A DNA stretch of 64,000 nt, taken from positions 124,001 to 188,000 of the forward strand of contig NZ_BCWV01000001.1 in NCBI RefSeq assembly GCF_001894765.1, given 5' to 3'. This stretch comes from Rhodococcoides corynebacterioides NBRC 14404. GTDB lineage: Bacteria > Actinomycetota > Actinomycetes > Mycobacteriales > Mycobacteriaceae. The position numbers were made by a program, and so were the translations under genes. Under the pieces are notes generated by a model. That model ran no database searches and was not told where the DNA came from. It worked only from the letters and a program-made list of their open reading frames with translations. Of the stretch, positions 19,778 through 28,314 are shown piece by piece. Each line of letters begins with the position of its first letter. Positions within the stretch are counted from its first letter, which is position 1.

Positions 19778-20239
19778 CTACCCCGAGGTGACCTCGGTTC
19801 GGCCGCCGGTCTCCACCTGCTGAGGCCCGTCGGTGCTGCGTCCGATCTCGATGCGACGCGGCTTGGCCTTCTCGGCGACCGGGATGGTCACGGTGAGCAC
19901 GCCGTTGTCGTAGGTCGCCGCGATGCCCTCGGTGTCGATGCCCTCGCCGAGGCTCAGCTGACGCATGTACTTGCCGGAGAACCGCTCCGAGGTGATCCAC
20001 TGGACGCCCTGATCGCTCGGCGCGGTGCGCTCCGCCCGCAGCGTCAGGATGCCGTTGTCGACGTCGACGTCCACCGAGCCCGGATCGACGCCCGGCAGAT
20101 CGGCCTTGAGAACGTAGTGGTCCCCCGACTTGTAGAGGTCGATCGGCATGAACCGGGGCACGCGCGGCGATCCTGCGGACGCACCGAGCAGTTGCTTGGC
20201 CACCGAGTCGATGTCGGAGAAGGGATCGAAGCGAAGCAC
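19778..20239 (-). CDS. Hsp20 family small heat-shock protein
   Basis: A 153-residue alpha-crystallin chaperone that binds unfolding proteins without ATP. The core runs from DHYVLKADLPGVDP through NGILTLRAER to the conserved GVLTVTIPV, followed by an IxI-like tail (RRIEIGRS). I place the start at GTG giving MLRFDPFSDID, because GGAGGTGA lies at ideal distance 8 bp upstream; starts further upstream would place that ribosome-binding site inside the gene. A CIRCE operator stands ~70 bp upstream, implying HrcA-controlled heat induction. Confidence 0.92.
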   Translation of the reverse strand: MLRFDPFSDIDSVAKQLLGASAGSPRVPRFMPIDLYKSGDHYVLKADLPGVDPGSVDVDVDNGILTLRAERTAPSDQGVQWITSERFSGKYMRQLSLGEGIDTEGIAATYDNGVLTVTIPVAEKAKPRRIEIGRSTDGPQQVETGGRTEVTSG

Positions 20240-20310
20240 AGCACTCACCTCCATCACATCAGCGGCCTCCACCCCGCGTGGAGGCTCCTACCAGCTGTGC
20301 AGCACCGAGA

Positions 20311-20337
20311 TTAGCACTCTCGGGTGGTGAGTGCCAG
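20311..20337 (-). promoter_or_regulatory. CIRCE element (HrcA operator) of hsp20
   Basis: TTAGCACTC, nine bases, then GAGTGCCAG: the classical CIRCE TTAGCACTC-N9-GAGTGCTAA with two mismatches at the outer end of one arm. It lies 70 bp upstream of the Hsp20 start. On the minus strand the intact arm forms GAGTGCTAATCT, which may overlap a -10 box, so repressor and polymerase would compete. Confidence 0.9.
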
Positions 20338-20375
20338 ATTCGATGCGGGGTTTTTCCGGCGTCGTCGGTTTCGAG

Positions 20376-20412
20376 CCCCCGGGGCCGGGGCATGCGTGTG
20401 ACGCCCCGGGGG
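20376..20412. terminator. strong GC hairpin between hsp20 promoter and methyltransferase gene
   Basis: Arms CCCCCGGGGC and GCCCCGGGGG (10 bp) surround a 17-bp loop. It could insulate the divergent transcription units or be part of the methyltransferase leader. The rest of the 20240-20552 gap holds only the CIRCE element and no gene I can see. Confidence 0.45.
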
Positions 20413-20552
20413 GACCCCGAGGGTGACCACTCGACACACGGGTGGGCCTGCCCATCAACGGACTCGAGCAAAGGGTGCGGACCGGGAACGGGCGGCGGTG
20501 ACGCCGCCCGAGCGGACGGTCGCCGGGCGCGAGACCGACGAGAGGCAGCTCT

Positions 20553-21230
20553 GTGACCACTGTTCGGCACGATGCGATGGACCTTGTCCGAGCGCATCCC
20601 GGTGTGTATGCACCGCAGGACGATTCGCGTTTCCTCTGCGATGCCATGGCGGTGGCCGCGGCCCCGCTCGACGCCCGTGTTCTCGATCTGTGCACCGGCA
20701 CCGGTGTCCTGGGGATCCAGGCCGCCCTGCTCGGTGCGCGCGAGGTCCTCGCGTACGACATCAATCCTCGTGCCGTGGCCTGTGTCGCCGACAATGCCCG
20801 ACGGGTCGGTGTCGAGGTGAACGCTCGGCTCGGCACCCTGACCGACGCGGTGGCCGAGAGGCCGTTCGATCTGGTGGTCTCGAATCCCCCGTACGTGCCG
20901 TCACCGACTCGCCCGGAAGGCGTCGGCATCCACCGCGCCTGGGATGCCGGCGACGACGGACGGGTGGTCCTCGATCCGCTGTGCGACGCCGTCGGTGACC
21001 TGCTCACGCCGGACGGGACCATGCTCATCGTCCATTCCGAGTTCTCCGGTGTGCCGGAGACGCTGCGTCGCCTCACCGCCGCGGGTGCCGTCGCCGACGT
21101 CGCGGCCCGCCGGCGCATCGCGTTCGGCCCCGTCATGCACTCCCGCGCCGCGTGGTTGGAGGCCTCGGGCAAGCTGGCGCCGGGCCGACGCTCGGAGGAA
21201 CTGGTGGTCGTGCGAGCTCGTCGTGCCTGA
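20553..21230 (+). CDS. class I SAM methyltransferase, HemK/PrmC-like
   Basis: A 225-residue methyltransferase. The SAM-binding loop is VLDLCTGTGVLGIQAA (residues ~42-57), the acidic residue follows in VLAYDINPRAV, and the catalytic motif IV is VSNPPYVPSP. NPPY is typical of enzymes methylating glutamine side chains or exocyclic amines (HemK2/MTQ2/PrmC type). The short protein lacks the N-terminal substrate domain of PrmC, so the substrate is open. Its end overlaps the next gene (CDGSH protein) by 8 bp, so translation is probably coupled. Confidence 0.88.
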   Translation: MTTVRHDAMDLVRAHPGVYAPQDDSRFLCDAMAVAAAPLDARVLDLCTGTGVLGIQAALLGAREVLAYDINPRAVACVADNARRVGVEVNARLGTLTDAVAERPFDLVVSNPPYVPSPTRPEGVGIHRAWDAGDDGRVVLDPLCDAVGDLLTPDGTMLIVHSEFSGVPETLRRLTAAGAVADVAARRRIAFGPVMHSRAAWLEASGKLAPGRRSEELVVVRARRA

Positions 21231-21447
21231 CGGGTCGGGCGACGGACGCGAGGCGCGGCGGGTACGGGTGGTGCCCGGCGGGCCGGTGATGGTCGAGGGC
21301 CCGGTCGACGTCGAGCTCGACGACGGCACCTCGGTCCGCTCGGATCGATTCATGGTGGCGCTGTGCGCCTGTCGCCGGAGCAAGAACTACCCGTTCTGCG
21401 ACACCAGCCATCGACGCAAGGTCCGGGCGACTCGCGACAACTCCTGA
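21223..21447 (+). CDS. CDGSH iron-sulfur domain protein
   Basis: A 74-residue protein with a C-terminal 2Fe-2S site: CACRRSKNYPFCDTSH supplies three Cys and one His in C-x-C-x(n)-P-x-C-D-x-x-H order. The usual CDGSH is CDTSH here, a variation still compatible with cluster binding. The first ~35 residues form the RVVPGGPVMVEGPV strand region typical of bacterial single-domain CDGSH proteins. Such proteins act in electron or cluster transfer and iron/redox sensing. GTG start, overlapping the methyltransferase gene; a Fur-family gene follows 43 bp downstream. Confidence 0.9.
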   Translation: MPDGSGDGREARRVRVVPGGPVMVEGPVDVELDDGTSVRSDRFMVALCACRRSKNYPFCDTSHRRKVRATRDNS

Positions 21448-21490
21448 CGGAGGAGTGTTTGGTCGCGTTCGTCACGGCTACTCGGCGCCC

Positions 21491-21991
21491 GTGGACGTTC
21501 ATCCGACTGCACCAGCCACCGCTCCCGGTGTGGGGCCGACCGACGCCGAGTGGCGGGAAGTGTTGCACCAGCACGGTCTTCGCGTGACGGTGCCACGACT
21601 GTTGGTTCTCGGGGTCATCGCCTCCCATCCGCACGTCGACGCGGGCTTCGTCGCGCGCACGCTCCGGCACCGGGGCCTGTCCCGGCAGACCGTGTACGGC
21701 AACCTCGACGCGCTCGAGTCCGCCGGTCTGCTGCGCCGGGTCGAGCCGGCCGATTCGGCTGCCCTGTACGAGCTTCGGATCGAGGGCGACGATCACCACC
21801 ACCTGATGTGTCGGCACTGTCGGCGCCTGTTCGACACCGCGATCGTGCCGGGGGTGGACCTCGCACCGACCGGATCGGACGTCCCCGATTTCCGAGTGGA
21901 CGGCGTCGACGTCTTCTTCTGGGGTGTCTGCGGGGACTGCTCCGCGGAGCGGGGCTTGACGGCCGCCGGCGGGGGTACACGGCCGTCATGA
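21491..21991 (+). CDS. Fur family metal- or peroxide-responsive repressor
   Basis: A ~166-residue Fur protein. The winged helix is GLRVTVPRLLVLGVI ... FVARTLRHRGLSRQTVYGNLDAL, followed by the histidine-rich regulatory hinge GDDHHHLMCRHC and the structural zinc pairs CRHC and CGDC. Spacing resembles peroxide-sensing FurA/CatR more than classical Fur, but no katG or catalase follows. Start GTG is chosen after the CDGSH stop. Its stop overlaps the next ATG by 4 bp. Neighbouring CDGSH points to iron/redox control. Confidence 0.9.
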   Translation: MDVHPTAPATAPGVGPTDAEWREVLHQHGLRVTVPRLLVLGVIASHPHVDAGFVARTLRHRGLSRQTVYGNLDALESAGLLRRVEPADSAALYELRIEGDDHHHLMCRHCRRLFDTAIVPGVDLAPTGSDVPDFRVDGVDVFFWGVCGDCSAERGLTAAGGGTRPS

Positions 21992-22425
21992 GCGACGATC
22001 GCGAGAAGATGCTGGCCGATCATCGACGGCCGGACGGGGTCTCGGACGAGACCGTCGAGGCCGTGGGATCGGTCTCCGAGGCGCTGGAATGGGTGGAGCG
22101 CGCCCGCGGCGCCCTCTACGACTTCCACCAGATGATGGGTCGAGCGGACCTCACCCTCGGCGAGGCCGCCGACGCGCTGCGCGACGCGGGGCATGCCGAC
22201 GAAGCCGACGAGCTGGAGCGGAACGTGGTGGGGCGCAACGTGCTCGAAGGCCGGTGGACCTTCCAGATCGTCGAGGACTTCGACGACGGGTACTGGACCA
22301 CCGTGCGCGATCACGAGCGGCGGATCCGGGAACGCCTGATGGACGGCCGGCGGCACGTGTTCGAGGCCGAGATGAAAGAGGACCGGCGCACCCACGGGCG
22401 CCGCGGACACGAGGCCCGGCCGTGA
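21988..22425 (+). CDS. conserved hypothetical protein, coupled to Fur-family gene
   Basis: A 145-residue, charged, mostly helical protein without membrane segments. Notable stretches are EALEWVERARGALYDFHQMM and a run of alternating Asp/Glu and Ala, then a basic C-terminus with HGRRGHEARP. ATG overlaps the Fur-family stop (ATGA), so it is translated with the regulator. I do not recognise a characterised family; related hypotheticals in Rhodococcus and mycobacteria are likely. The helical repeats could bind a partner protein. Confidence 0.7.
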   Translation: MSDDREKMLADHRRPDGVSDETVEAVGSVSEALEWVERARGALYDFHQMMGRADLTLGEAADALRDAGHADEADELERNVVGRNVLEGRWTFQIVEDFDDGYWTTVRDHERRIRERLMDGRRHVFEAEMKEDRRTHGRRGHEARP

Positions 22426-22459
22426 CGCCGGAGCCGACCACCGGATCGAGAGGACTGGC

Positions 22460-22642
22460 ATGAGCGAGAGCACCACACCGGACGCGTCGGGATACGGCGA
22501 GGCCATGGGTCCACCGGACTTCGGCACCCCGCACTCGGGGTCGCAGGAGCGGCCGGAGGAGTCGTCCGGCGAGCCGTCGGACGAGCCGGAGGGCATCCCC
22601 GGATACTCGGTACCGCCGGCCGAGACCGACGACGCCGGCTGA
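22460..22642 (+). CDS. small acidic disordered protein
   Basis: A 60-residue protein of low complexity (P, E, S, G, D) with no hydrophobic core, probably disordered. A GAGAGGAC ribosome-binding region precedes the ATG. It follows the hypothetical gene by 34 bp and may belong to the same transcript. The segment EGIPGYSVPP resembles short tails seen in other actinobacterial small proteins. Function unknown; it might also be a fortuitous frame. Confidence 0.5.
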   Translation: MSESTTPDASGYGEAMGPPDFGTPHSGSQERPEESSGEPSDEPEGIPGYSVPPAETDDAG

Positions 22643-22657
22643 GGCGGTCGATCCGGG

Positions 22658-23956
22658 TCAGCGGCCCAGCGCGGCCAATCCCGTCGACACGCCCAGGCCG
22701 AGCAGGCCGCGGAGTCCCCGTGGAGTCAGTGCGGTGGACCAGCGGGTGGTGTCCGACGGAGCGTCCAGCGGTCGCCCGGCGAACCGGTCCGCCAGCCATT
22801 CCATGACCACCGAGGCGGTCAGCGGGTGCAGCGAGATGTGGTCGGCCAACCGGTCGCGGTCGTAGCGCACGTGGGCTCCGGCCTTGCGGTACCGCTGCAC
22901 CTGGCCGTCGACGTCGTCGCAGGCGATGATCCAGTCGTAGGACGCCTGGTTGATCATCAGCGGGAACGTCGGCGCCGACTTGCCGGGCTGGATGTCCTGG
23001 AAGATCTGCACGAGTTCGGGACGAGCCATGATGTCGGCCAACGGAACTCGGGTGTAGCGGTCGAGATCGTGCATCATCAGCGCCAGGGTCGCGTGCACCG
23101 TCGTCCGACTCTGCAATCGGCGCAGGATGTCCTGCCCCGGCTCGGCCACCGTCTCGTCGATGATCCGCGCGAGGTCCGGGTAGGTCCGGCGCAGTCCTTC
23201 GACCACCATCGTCGGCAACGCGGCGAAGAGTCCTCCGTTGAGGCGCGTGAACGCCGAGGCGGGATCACCCACGGGTGAGCCGAGCGCACCCGCGACGATG
23301 TTCAGTTCGGGCGCGTAGGTGCCCGCGGCCTCGACGGCCCAGGACGTCGCGAGTCCGCCGCCGGAGTAGCCCCACAACGCCACCGGATTGGTCGGGCCGA
23401 GCCCGGCCGGCCCGAACTGCAGCGTCGCCCGCACCCCGTCGAGCGTGATGTAACCGGGTTCCACCGGGGCACCCCAGCGTCCGTCGGCACCCTCGTGGTC
23501 GGGCAGGGTGATGGCCCACCCGCGTCGCAACGCGTAGCGCACCACCACCATCTCCACCTGCGGCAACGAGCCCAGTGCGTGGGCGCCGCGTCGCAACGCG
23601 TACGACGGGAAGCAGCGGTCGCTCACGGCGTCGATGGCGCACTGATAGGACACCACCGGCCTGGTCTCGTCCGGACGCGCTCCCGCGGGCAGCAACACCG
23701 TGGTCACCGCTGTGGACGGATCGCCGCGCAGGTCGGACGTGCGGTAGAGCAGCTGCCAGGCGTCGATGCGCTGGGGGACCAGCGAGAACAGGCCGACCTC
23801 CACCCGCCGCGCCCGCAGCACGTCGCCGGGTTCTGCGCTCTCGAATCCCCGCGGCGCGCGATAGAAGGGGTCCGTCGACGGCAGGCCCACCGGCCGCGGG
23901 GAGAACGGCACCTCGTCCGGGGTGCTCGGCTCCGCTGCCTCGTGCTGGACGCTCAT
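22658..23956 (-). CDS. secretory lipase family (LIP) alpha/beta hydrolase
   Basis: A 432-residue hydrolase related to the Candida-type secretory lipase family found in Nocardiaceae. The nucleophile elbow is WGYSGGG (residues ~205-211). The LPDHEGADGRWG region and a C-terminal HISLHPL carry the probable acid and histidine. It would cleave long-chain acyl esters or related lipids. No classical signal peptide is visible in the first 40 residues, so secretion is uncertain despite the family name. It lies downstream of the transglutaminase-like gene on the same strand but behind a strong hairpin. Confidence 0.85.
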   Translation of the reverse strand: MSVQHEAAEPSTPDEVPFSPRPVGLPSTDPFYRAPRGFESAEPGDVLRARRVEVGLFSLVPQRIDAWQLLYRTSDLRGDPSTAVTTVLLPAGARPDETRPVVSYQCAIDAVSDRCFPSYALRRGAHALGSLPQVEMVVVRYALRRGWAITLPDHEGADGRWGAPVEPGYITLDGVRATLQFGPAGLGPTNPVALWGYSGGGLATSWAVEAAGTYAPELNIVAGALGSPVGDPASAFTRLNGGLFAALPTMVVEGLRRTYPDLARIIDETVAEPGQDILRRLQSRTTVHATLALMMHDLDRYTRVPLADIMARPELVQIFQDIQPGKSAPTFPLMINQASYDWIIACDDVDGQVQRYRKAGAHVRYDRDRLADHISLHPLTASVVMEWLADRFAGRPLDAPSDTTRWSTALTPRGLRGLLGLGVSTGLAALGR

Positions 23957-24090
23957 GTCGCTCCGCTTCGCTCGGCTCCGAGTGGCAGGGACGGCTTCGG
24001 TCCCTCGGGTAACAGTAACCCCGCGTCCCCGGGTGCCCTCTCGTTCCCTTCCCGCCCCTCCCGTCCCGCGGCGGCCCCTCCCCCTTTCCG

Positions 24091-24158
24091 TTCCCGCGCT
24101 GCCAGTGTGCTCGCGCGCTGGTCGTAGGCAGCGCGCGAAACGAACCGAAGCGCGGGAA
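24091..24158 (-). terminator. nested hairpins between transglutaminase-like gene and lipase
   Basis: Outer arms TTCCCGCGCT and AGCGCGGGAA pair perfectly over 10 bp, with C/T-rich and G/A-rich flanks that extend the helix. Inside them GCGCGCTG and CAGCGCGC form a second 8-bp stem (24113-24136). The structure follows the stop of the transglutaminase-like gene and is probably its terminator; the rest of the 23957-24180 gap holds the lipase leader. Confidence 0.65.
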
Positions 24159-24180
24159 GGGGAGAGGGGAGGGGCGGGCG

Positions 24181-24987
24181 TCAGCGCAGGACCACGGCCT
24201 CCGTGCCGTCGTCGACGGGCAGTCCGTCCGTCACCACGGCCGTCACCTCGGAGGAGTTCAGTGTCATCGCCCCGCGGTGGTTGGTGAGGAAGGCCGTGTC
24301 GGCGGCGTCCCGTCCCGTGGCGATCCGCACCAGCGTCTGCCGCGGGGCCAGCGCCGTCGAGTCGACCACCAGCCAGCGATCACCCACCATCGCCTCGACG
24401 ACGGCGTGGAAGTCCATGGGATCGCACCCGGGCGCGTAGACGGCGACCAGTCGCGCGGGCACGTTGAGCGCGCGGAGCATCGCCACGACCAGGTGGGCGT
24501 AGTCCCGGCACACCCCGGCGCCGGCCAGCAGGGTGTCCGCGGCCCCGTCGATGGGGTCGCTGCTGCCCGGCACGTAGCTCAACCGGGCCCCGACCCAGTT
24601 AGCGACGGCGGTGACCACGTCCGCGTCGTCCTCGATGCTGCCGAACTCGGTGGCGGCGAATCCGAAGAACTTGTCCGCCTCGGCGTACCGGCTCGGCCGC
24701 AGGTAGGTCGCGCGCTCGAGCTCGGTGGTCGGCGCGGGGTCGGCGAGACCGGTGACGGTGGCGTCGTACCGGACCAGGACCTTCCCGCTCTCGACGGGCA
24801 GTCGGTGCACCCGCGTGCCGTGCGACCCGGCGAACTCCGTCACCTCGGCCGGCTCGCCGTCGACGGTGATCGACAGCGTGTCGACGACGTCGGCACCCGG
24901 CAGGGGAGCCACCGCGATCTGCAGTTCGAGCGTGGTGGGATCGGTGACCTCGAGATCGAGGTGGGCGGAGACGACGCGTTCGGGCAT
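24181..24987 (-). CDS. transglutaminase-like cysteine protease family protein
   Basis: A 268-residue protein. The N-terminal ~110 residues form a beta-rich domain like the bacterial transglutaminase-like N-terminal region. The C-terminal core has the catalytic Cys in GAGVCRDYAHL, His in DFHAVVEA, and Asp in WLVVDST, the Cys-His-Asp triad of the transglutaminase-like fold. Bacterial members usually act as peptidases or amidases rather than crosslinkers, often with peptide-ligase or proteasome-related genes that are not adjacent here. No signal peptide is present, so it is likely cytoplasmic. Confidence 0.9.
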   Translation of the reverse strand: MPERVVSAHLDLEVTDPTTLELQIAVAPLPGADVVDTLSITVDGEPAEVTEFAGSHGTRVHRLPVESGKVLVRYDATVTGLADPAPTTELERATYLRPSRYAEADKFFGFAATEFGSIEDDADVVTAVANWVGARLSYVPGSSDPIDGAADTLLAGAGVCRDYAHLVVAMLRALNVPARLVAVYAPGCDPMDFHAVVEAMVGDRWLVVDSTALAPRQTLVRIATGRDAADTAFLTNHRGAMTLNSSEVTAVVTDGLPVDDGTEAVVLR

Positions 24988-25033
24988 GGCCGCAGCGTAC
25001 GGGCGCGGCGCGAACGGGGCCGTGCGAGTGGAG

Positions 25034-25065
25034 CGGTGGAGCCGATGACGGGAATCGAACCCGCG
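25034..25065 (-). repeat. island attachment repeat with 3' tRNA-Gly fragment (distal copy)
   Basis: The 32 bp are identical to 29655-29686 and include the last 29 nt of tRNA-Gly (from the T-arm to CCA). No tRNA 5' half is present, so this is the displaced end left by integration. Weaker similarity continues for ~30 bp to the left of both copies, suggesting that the incoming element carried downstream sequence of a related host. Confidence 0.9.
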
Positions 25066-25287
25066 AACCCAGTTCGAAGAGCGGCGACGGCTGTCCTTCG
25101 AGGCTCAGCCTCGCACGTCGTGGCTGGGAGCTGGGGCGTCGTCGCAGTCCGATGCGGTTTAGAGGTCCGAGTAAGAGTTCGAACATCCGCAGCCCCTCCC
25201 CTACTCTCTCGGCGCGAGCGCCGCCATAGAGTTACTGATTCGATAAACGTGCGTCGGCGAACCGCACGGTCTGTCACTATTTCTCCC

Positions 25288-26061
25288 ATGATGCAGACCC
25301 CGCCGCCCGGGTGGTTCCCGGACCCAGAAGGCGTACCGCAGCTGCGATGGTGGGATGGCCGGCGGTGGACCAAGGAGACGCGACCGTTGCCTCCGAATCT
25401 GATTCTCGGCGCGCCTCCCACCGGGCCCAATGTGCCCGGCAGACCGCCAGTGCAGAAGGGTGTCAACTGGAAGTGGCTGGGCGGAGTGGTTGCAGTGCTC
25501 TTGGTGATCGGCATCGGAGCGTCGATCGGTAACGATGACGTGCGCTCGACATCGAGGAGTTCTGCGTCATCGAGTACGGCGGCGCGAAGCTCGGTCTCTG
25601 CTCCCAGGAGTACGAGTGCTGCCGAGGCATCCGCGTCTGCCGAACGATCCCGCGCCGCTGCCGAGGCATCGGCTGCGCAAGAAGCTGCGCGTTTGGATCG
25701 TTCTGCATACGCGCCGATCGACGCTCGTGAATTCGCCCTCATGGCGAAGACGCCGGACAAGTACATCGGGCGAAAGTTCATTGTCTACGGGGTGGTCACC
25801 CAGTTCGACGCAGCAACCGGGGACGACCAATTTCGCGCGAACACGGCCGCGTCGCCGCAGGACTATCAATTCGACTATGACGTGAACACGGTGGTCGAAG
25901 CCTACGACTCGGCGGTGGCTGCGAACGTGGTCGAGGACGATTACGTGACGATGTTCATCAGTGTCGACGGTTCATTCTCCTACGACACCCAGATTGGCGG
26001 CAACACGACCGTTCCGAAGTTCACTGCACACATGATCGATGTGACAGGCTCGGCCGGGTAG
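25288..26061 (+). CDS. DUF2510 membrane protein with Ser/Ala-rich linker
   Basis: A ~257-residue island gene. Residues ~5-35 are a DUF2510 motif (PPPGWFPDPEG ... LRWWDGRRWT), a short actinobacterial W-rich module. A membrane helix follows near residues 70-90 (WLGGVVAVLLVIGIGASIG), then an Ala/Ser/Arg-rich linker of ~60 residues, then a C-terminal ~100-residue domain with KYIGRKFIVYGVVTQFDAATG, a beta-barrel-like pattern that may resemble OB-fold exported domains. Two adjacent ATGs start it. Function unknown; it may be cargo, perhaps defensive. Confidence 0.75.
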   Translation: MMQTPPPGWFPDPEGVPQLRWWDGRRWTKETRPLPPNLILGAPPTGPNVPGRPPVQKGVNWKWLGGVVAVLLVIGIGASIGNDDVRSTSRSSASSSTAARSSVSAPRSTSAAEASASAERSRAAAEASAAQEAARLDRSAYAPIDAREFALMAKTPDKYIGRKFIVYGVVTQFDAATGDDQFRANTAASPQDYQFDYDVNTVVEAYDSAVAANVVEDDYVTMFISVDGSFSYDTQIGGNTTVPKFTAHMIDVTGSAG

Positions 26062-26162
26062 AGCGTTTGCTATCGACGTCGCACATTGTGCTGGCGCGTC
26101 CTTCATGCCGACACTCGACGCGAGGCGTGGCGACCGAATCCTTTCGACGGAGAAGTCGACTG

Positions 26163-27139
26163 GTGAAGGCTCAGGCGGCTGTGGAAAAGAAGCCCAGCAC
26201 CGTGCGTCATGCGTTCTTCGTCGTCAAGAAAATGCGTGACCGACGGGCGCACCGGCACCAACCCGGCCGATTACGTGAAGCTGCCGAGCGAGCGCAGCAC
26301 CCAGGGCGTGCACCGGGCGTCGTTGACGACCCCCACCAGTTTCCTCGCTGCGGGGCATGTGCAGGCGCTCGTGGCCGCAACGCCCTGGCCGTACAACCTG
26401 TACATCCACGTGGCGGCGTGGGCTGGCCTGCGTGCGGCCGAGCTGTGCGGGTTGCAGGTTTCCGACGTACAACGACCGCCACGGTCGCTCAACCCGAACG
26501 CAGCGCCCAAGCCGGGCACGTTGCGGGTGGACCGGACCCTTGCCACCGTGGGCGGCGCGCTCACCTACGACACCCCGAAGACGCGCGGGAGCCGGCGACG
26601 CGTGCCGCTGACGCCGGCCACGGTGGCCCTGCTGCGGGACTACCTGGCGTTGCACCCACGCGGACACGATCCCACAGCGCCGCTGTTCCCGGGGATGACG
26701 TTGGTGGCCGCCAGGCCAGCGGGCCTGAGCGCGGTGGGGGAGGACGGCCAACGCACCAGGCTCACCGCCGCCGCAGCACTGGCCGCACTCACCGTCGGCG
26801 AGGCCGAACTGCGCCTGACGCTGGGCTGGGGCCAGCCGCTGCGCCACCGGACGTTCTACAAGGCGGTATGTCGGCCCGCCGTGCTGCAGACCATCCGGCT
26901 AGGTACGCCGGTGCCGCCCCACGCTTAAGTTCCACAGCCTGCGGCACACGTACGTGTCGCTGTGCGTTGCCGCCGGCATCCCGCCGCTCAAGATTGCCCG
27001 GTTCGCGGGTCACGCCCAGGTCACCACGACTCTGAGCGTGTACGCACACCTGTTCGAGGACGACCAGTCGGGTGCGATGAGTGCGCTCGAAGCGATGGGC
27101 CTCTCCACGTCGGTCAATGCGCGTCGCCTGCACTGTTGA
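26163..27139 (+). pseudogene. tyrosine recombinase/integrase, frameshifted remnant
   Basis: The three reading frames together give an integrase C-terminal domain. One frame has KKPSTVRHAFFVVKK, the next TNPADYVKLPSE through AGLRAAELCGLQ (catalytic Arg I) to the wing region, and the third HSLRHTYVS (His-x-x-Arg), FAGHAQVTTTLSVYAHL (catalytic Tyr). Frame changes are needed near 26230 and between about 26880 and 26925. The N-terminal arm-binding domain is missing. The enzyme once inserted the island at tRNA-Gly but is now inactive unless the frameshifts are sequencing errors. Confidence 0.85.
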
Positions 27140-27303
27140 CCCCAACGTCGGCGATCCTGCGTGTCAGGTTCAAGGACGGTTCGAGCTACCCGTACCGTGG
27201 CGTTCAAGAACATGTCTGCACCGTCCGTTACCCTCAGTGCGTTCGAACGCCCGTTCGCGCGACTTGGGATGGGCTGTACACGCCGAAGGGAGCGCCTCAG
27301 ACG

Positions 27304-28314
27304 ATGGCACGTCGTGACAGCGTGAAGGGTCGTGACCCTATCGCGCCGGAGCCGTATCGCGTTGCGAGCTTCTTTGCAGGTATTGGTGGCTTCGACCTCG
27401 GGTTCGAGCGTGCCGGTATCAAGAGCGTGTGGCAGTGCGAGAAGAAGTCGTTCTGCTTGGACATCCTGGCGAAGCACTGGCCAGACGTCCCACGCGTCGC
27501 CGACATCACGGAGGTAAAAGCGGATGACATCCCCGAGGCGGAAATCTGGGCTGGCGGGTTCCCGTGCCAAGACATCAGTCTTGCAAGAATGGGTCCTCGA
27601 AGTGGCCTCCGAGGAAAGCAGTCGGGGCTCTTCTACGACTTTGCAGAGCTTATTGGCGCGCGTCGCCCCGAACTTGTCATTCTCGAAAACGTTGCGGCTC
27701 TCCTCTCTTCCCACGAAGGACGAGATTTCGCAATCATCCTTCGGACGCTGGCCGACTTCGGGTATGGCGTGGCATGGCGAGTGCTTGACAGTCGACACTT
27801 CGGCATCCCCCAAAGTCGCACAAGAGTCTTCATTGTCGGATCTCTTGGAGGACCAGAGACCGCCGCTTCGATACTTTTTGAGCCCGAATGCGGCGACCGG
27901 AATTCTGAGACGCGCCGACCGGATGGGCCGAAACCTGTTTCCCCCTTTGCGGTCAGCGTTGGAAATCCTAAGCAAGGCTTCGTAAAGAAGCTCGCTCACT
28001 GCCTCTACGCAGAGTCTGCGCGGCATACGGGTACGGACTGGTCGAGGAATTACGTTTCTTACCCGGAGGGCGCAGTCCGGCGACTCACTCCGTTGGAGAC
28101 TGAGCGGCTGCAAGGCTTTCCGGATGAGTGGACAATGCCCGCGCACGAGATGCCAAGCGAAGCGACCCTAGAGTCGGCGCGCTACCACGCCTGTGGCAAT
28201 GCGGTATCGGTCCCGGTCGCCGAGTGGATAGGCCACCGAGCGGTAAACGCGCTCGACGTGCAGCGCGCGAGCGCTCAGACATCCGACCTAAATGTCACAC
28301 CCAAGTCAGCGTAG
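27304..28314 (+). CDS. DNA (cytosine-5-)-methyltransferase
   Basis: A 336-residue C5 methyltransferase that transfers a methyl group from SAM to cytosine. Motif I is SFFAGIGGFDLGFERAG, motif IV with the catalytic Cys is GGFPCQDIS, motif VI is ILENV, motif VIII is QSRTRVFIVGS, motif IX is RRLTPLETERLQGFPD, and motif X is GNAVSVPV. The target-recognition region between VIII and IX is short. A GAAGGGAG site precedes ATG. Its 3' end overlaps that of the HNH endonuclease by 40 bp on the opposite strand. Lower GC than flanks indicates acquisition. Confidence 0.93.
   Translation: MARRDSVKGRDPIAPEPYRVASFFAGIGGFDLGFERAGIKSVWQCEKKSFCLDILAKHWPDVPRVADITEVKADDIPEAEIWAGGFPCQDISLARMGPRSGLRGKQSGLFYDFAELIGARRPELVILENVAALLSSHEGRDFAIILRTLADFGYGVAWRVLDSRHFGIPQSRTRVFIVGSLGGPETAASILFEPECGDRNSETRRPDGPKPVSPFAVSVGNPKQGFVKKLAHCLYAESARHTGTDWSRNYVSYPEGAVRRLTPLETERLQGFPDEWTMPAHEMPSEATLESARYHACGNAVSVPVAEWIGHRAVNALDVQRASAQTSDLNVTPKSA

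Noticed and set aside
25037..25065. Second tRNA-Gly gene
   Set aside because: Only the 3' 29 nt are present, with no anticodon arm or acceptor 5' strand; it is the displaced attachment copy.
26880..26930. Programmed frameshift in the integrase
   Set aside because: A second frame change is needed near 26230 and the N-terminal domain is missing, so decay explains it better.
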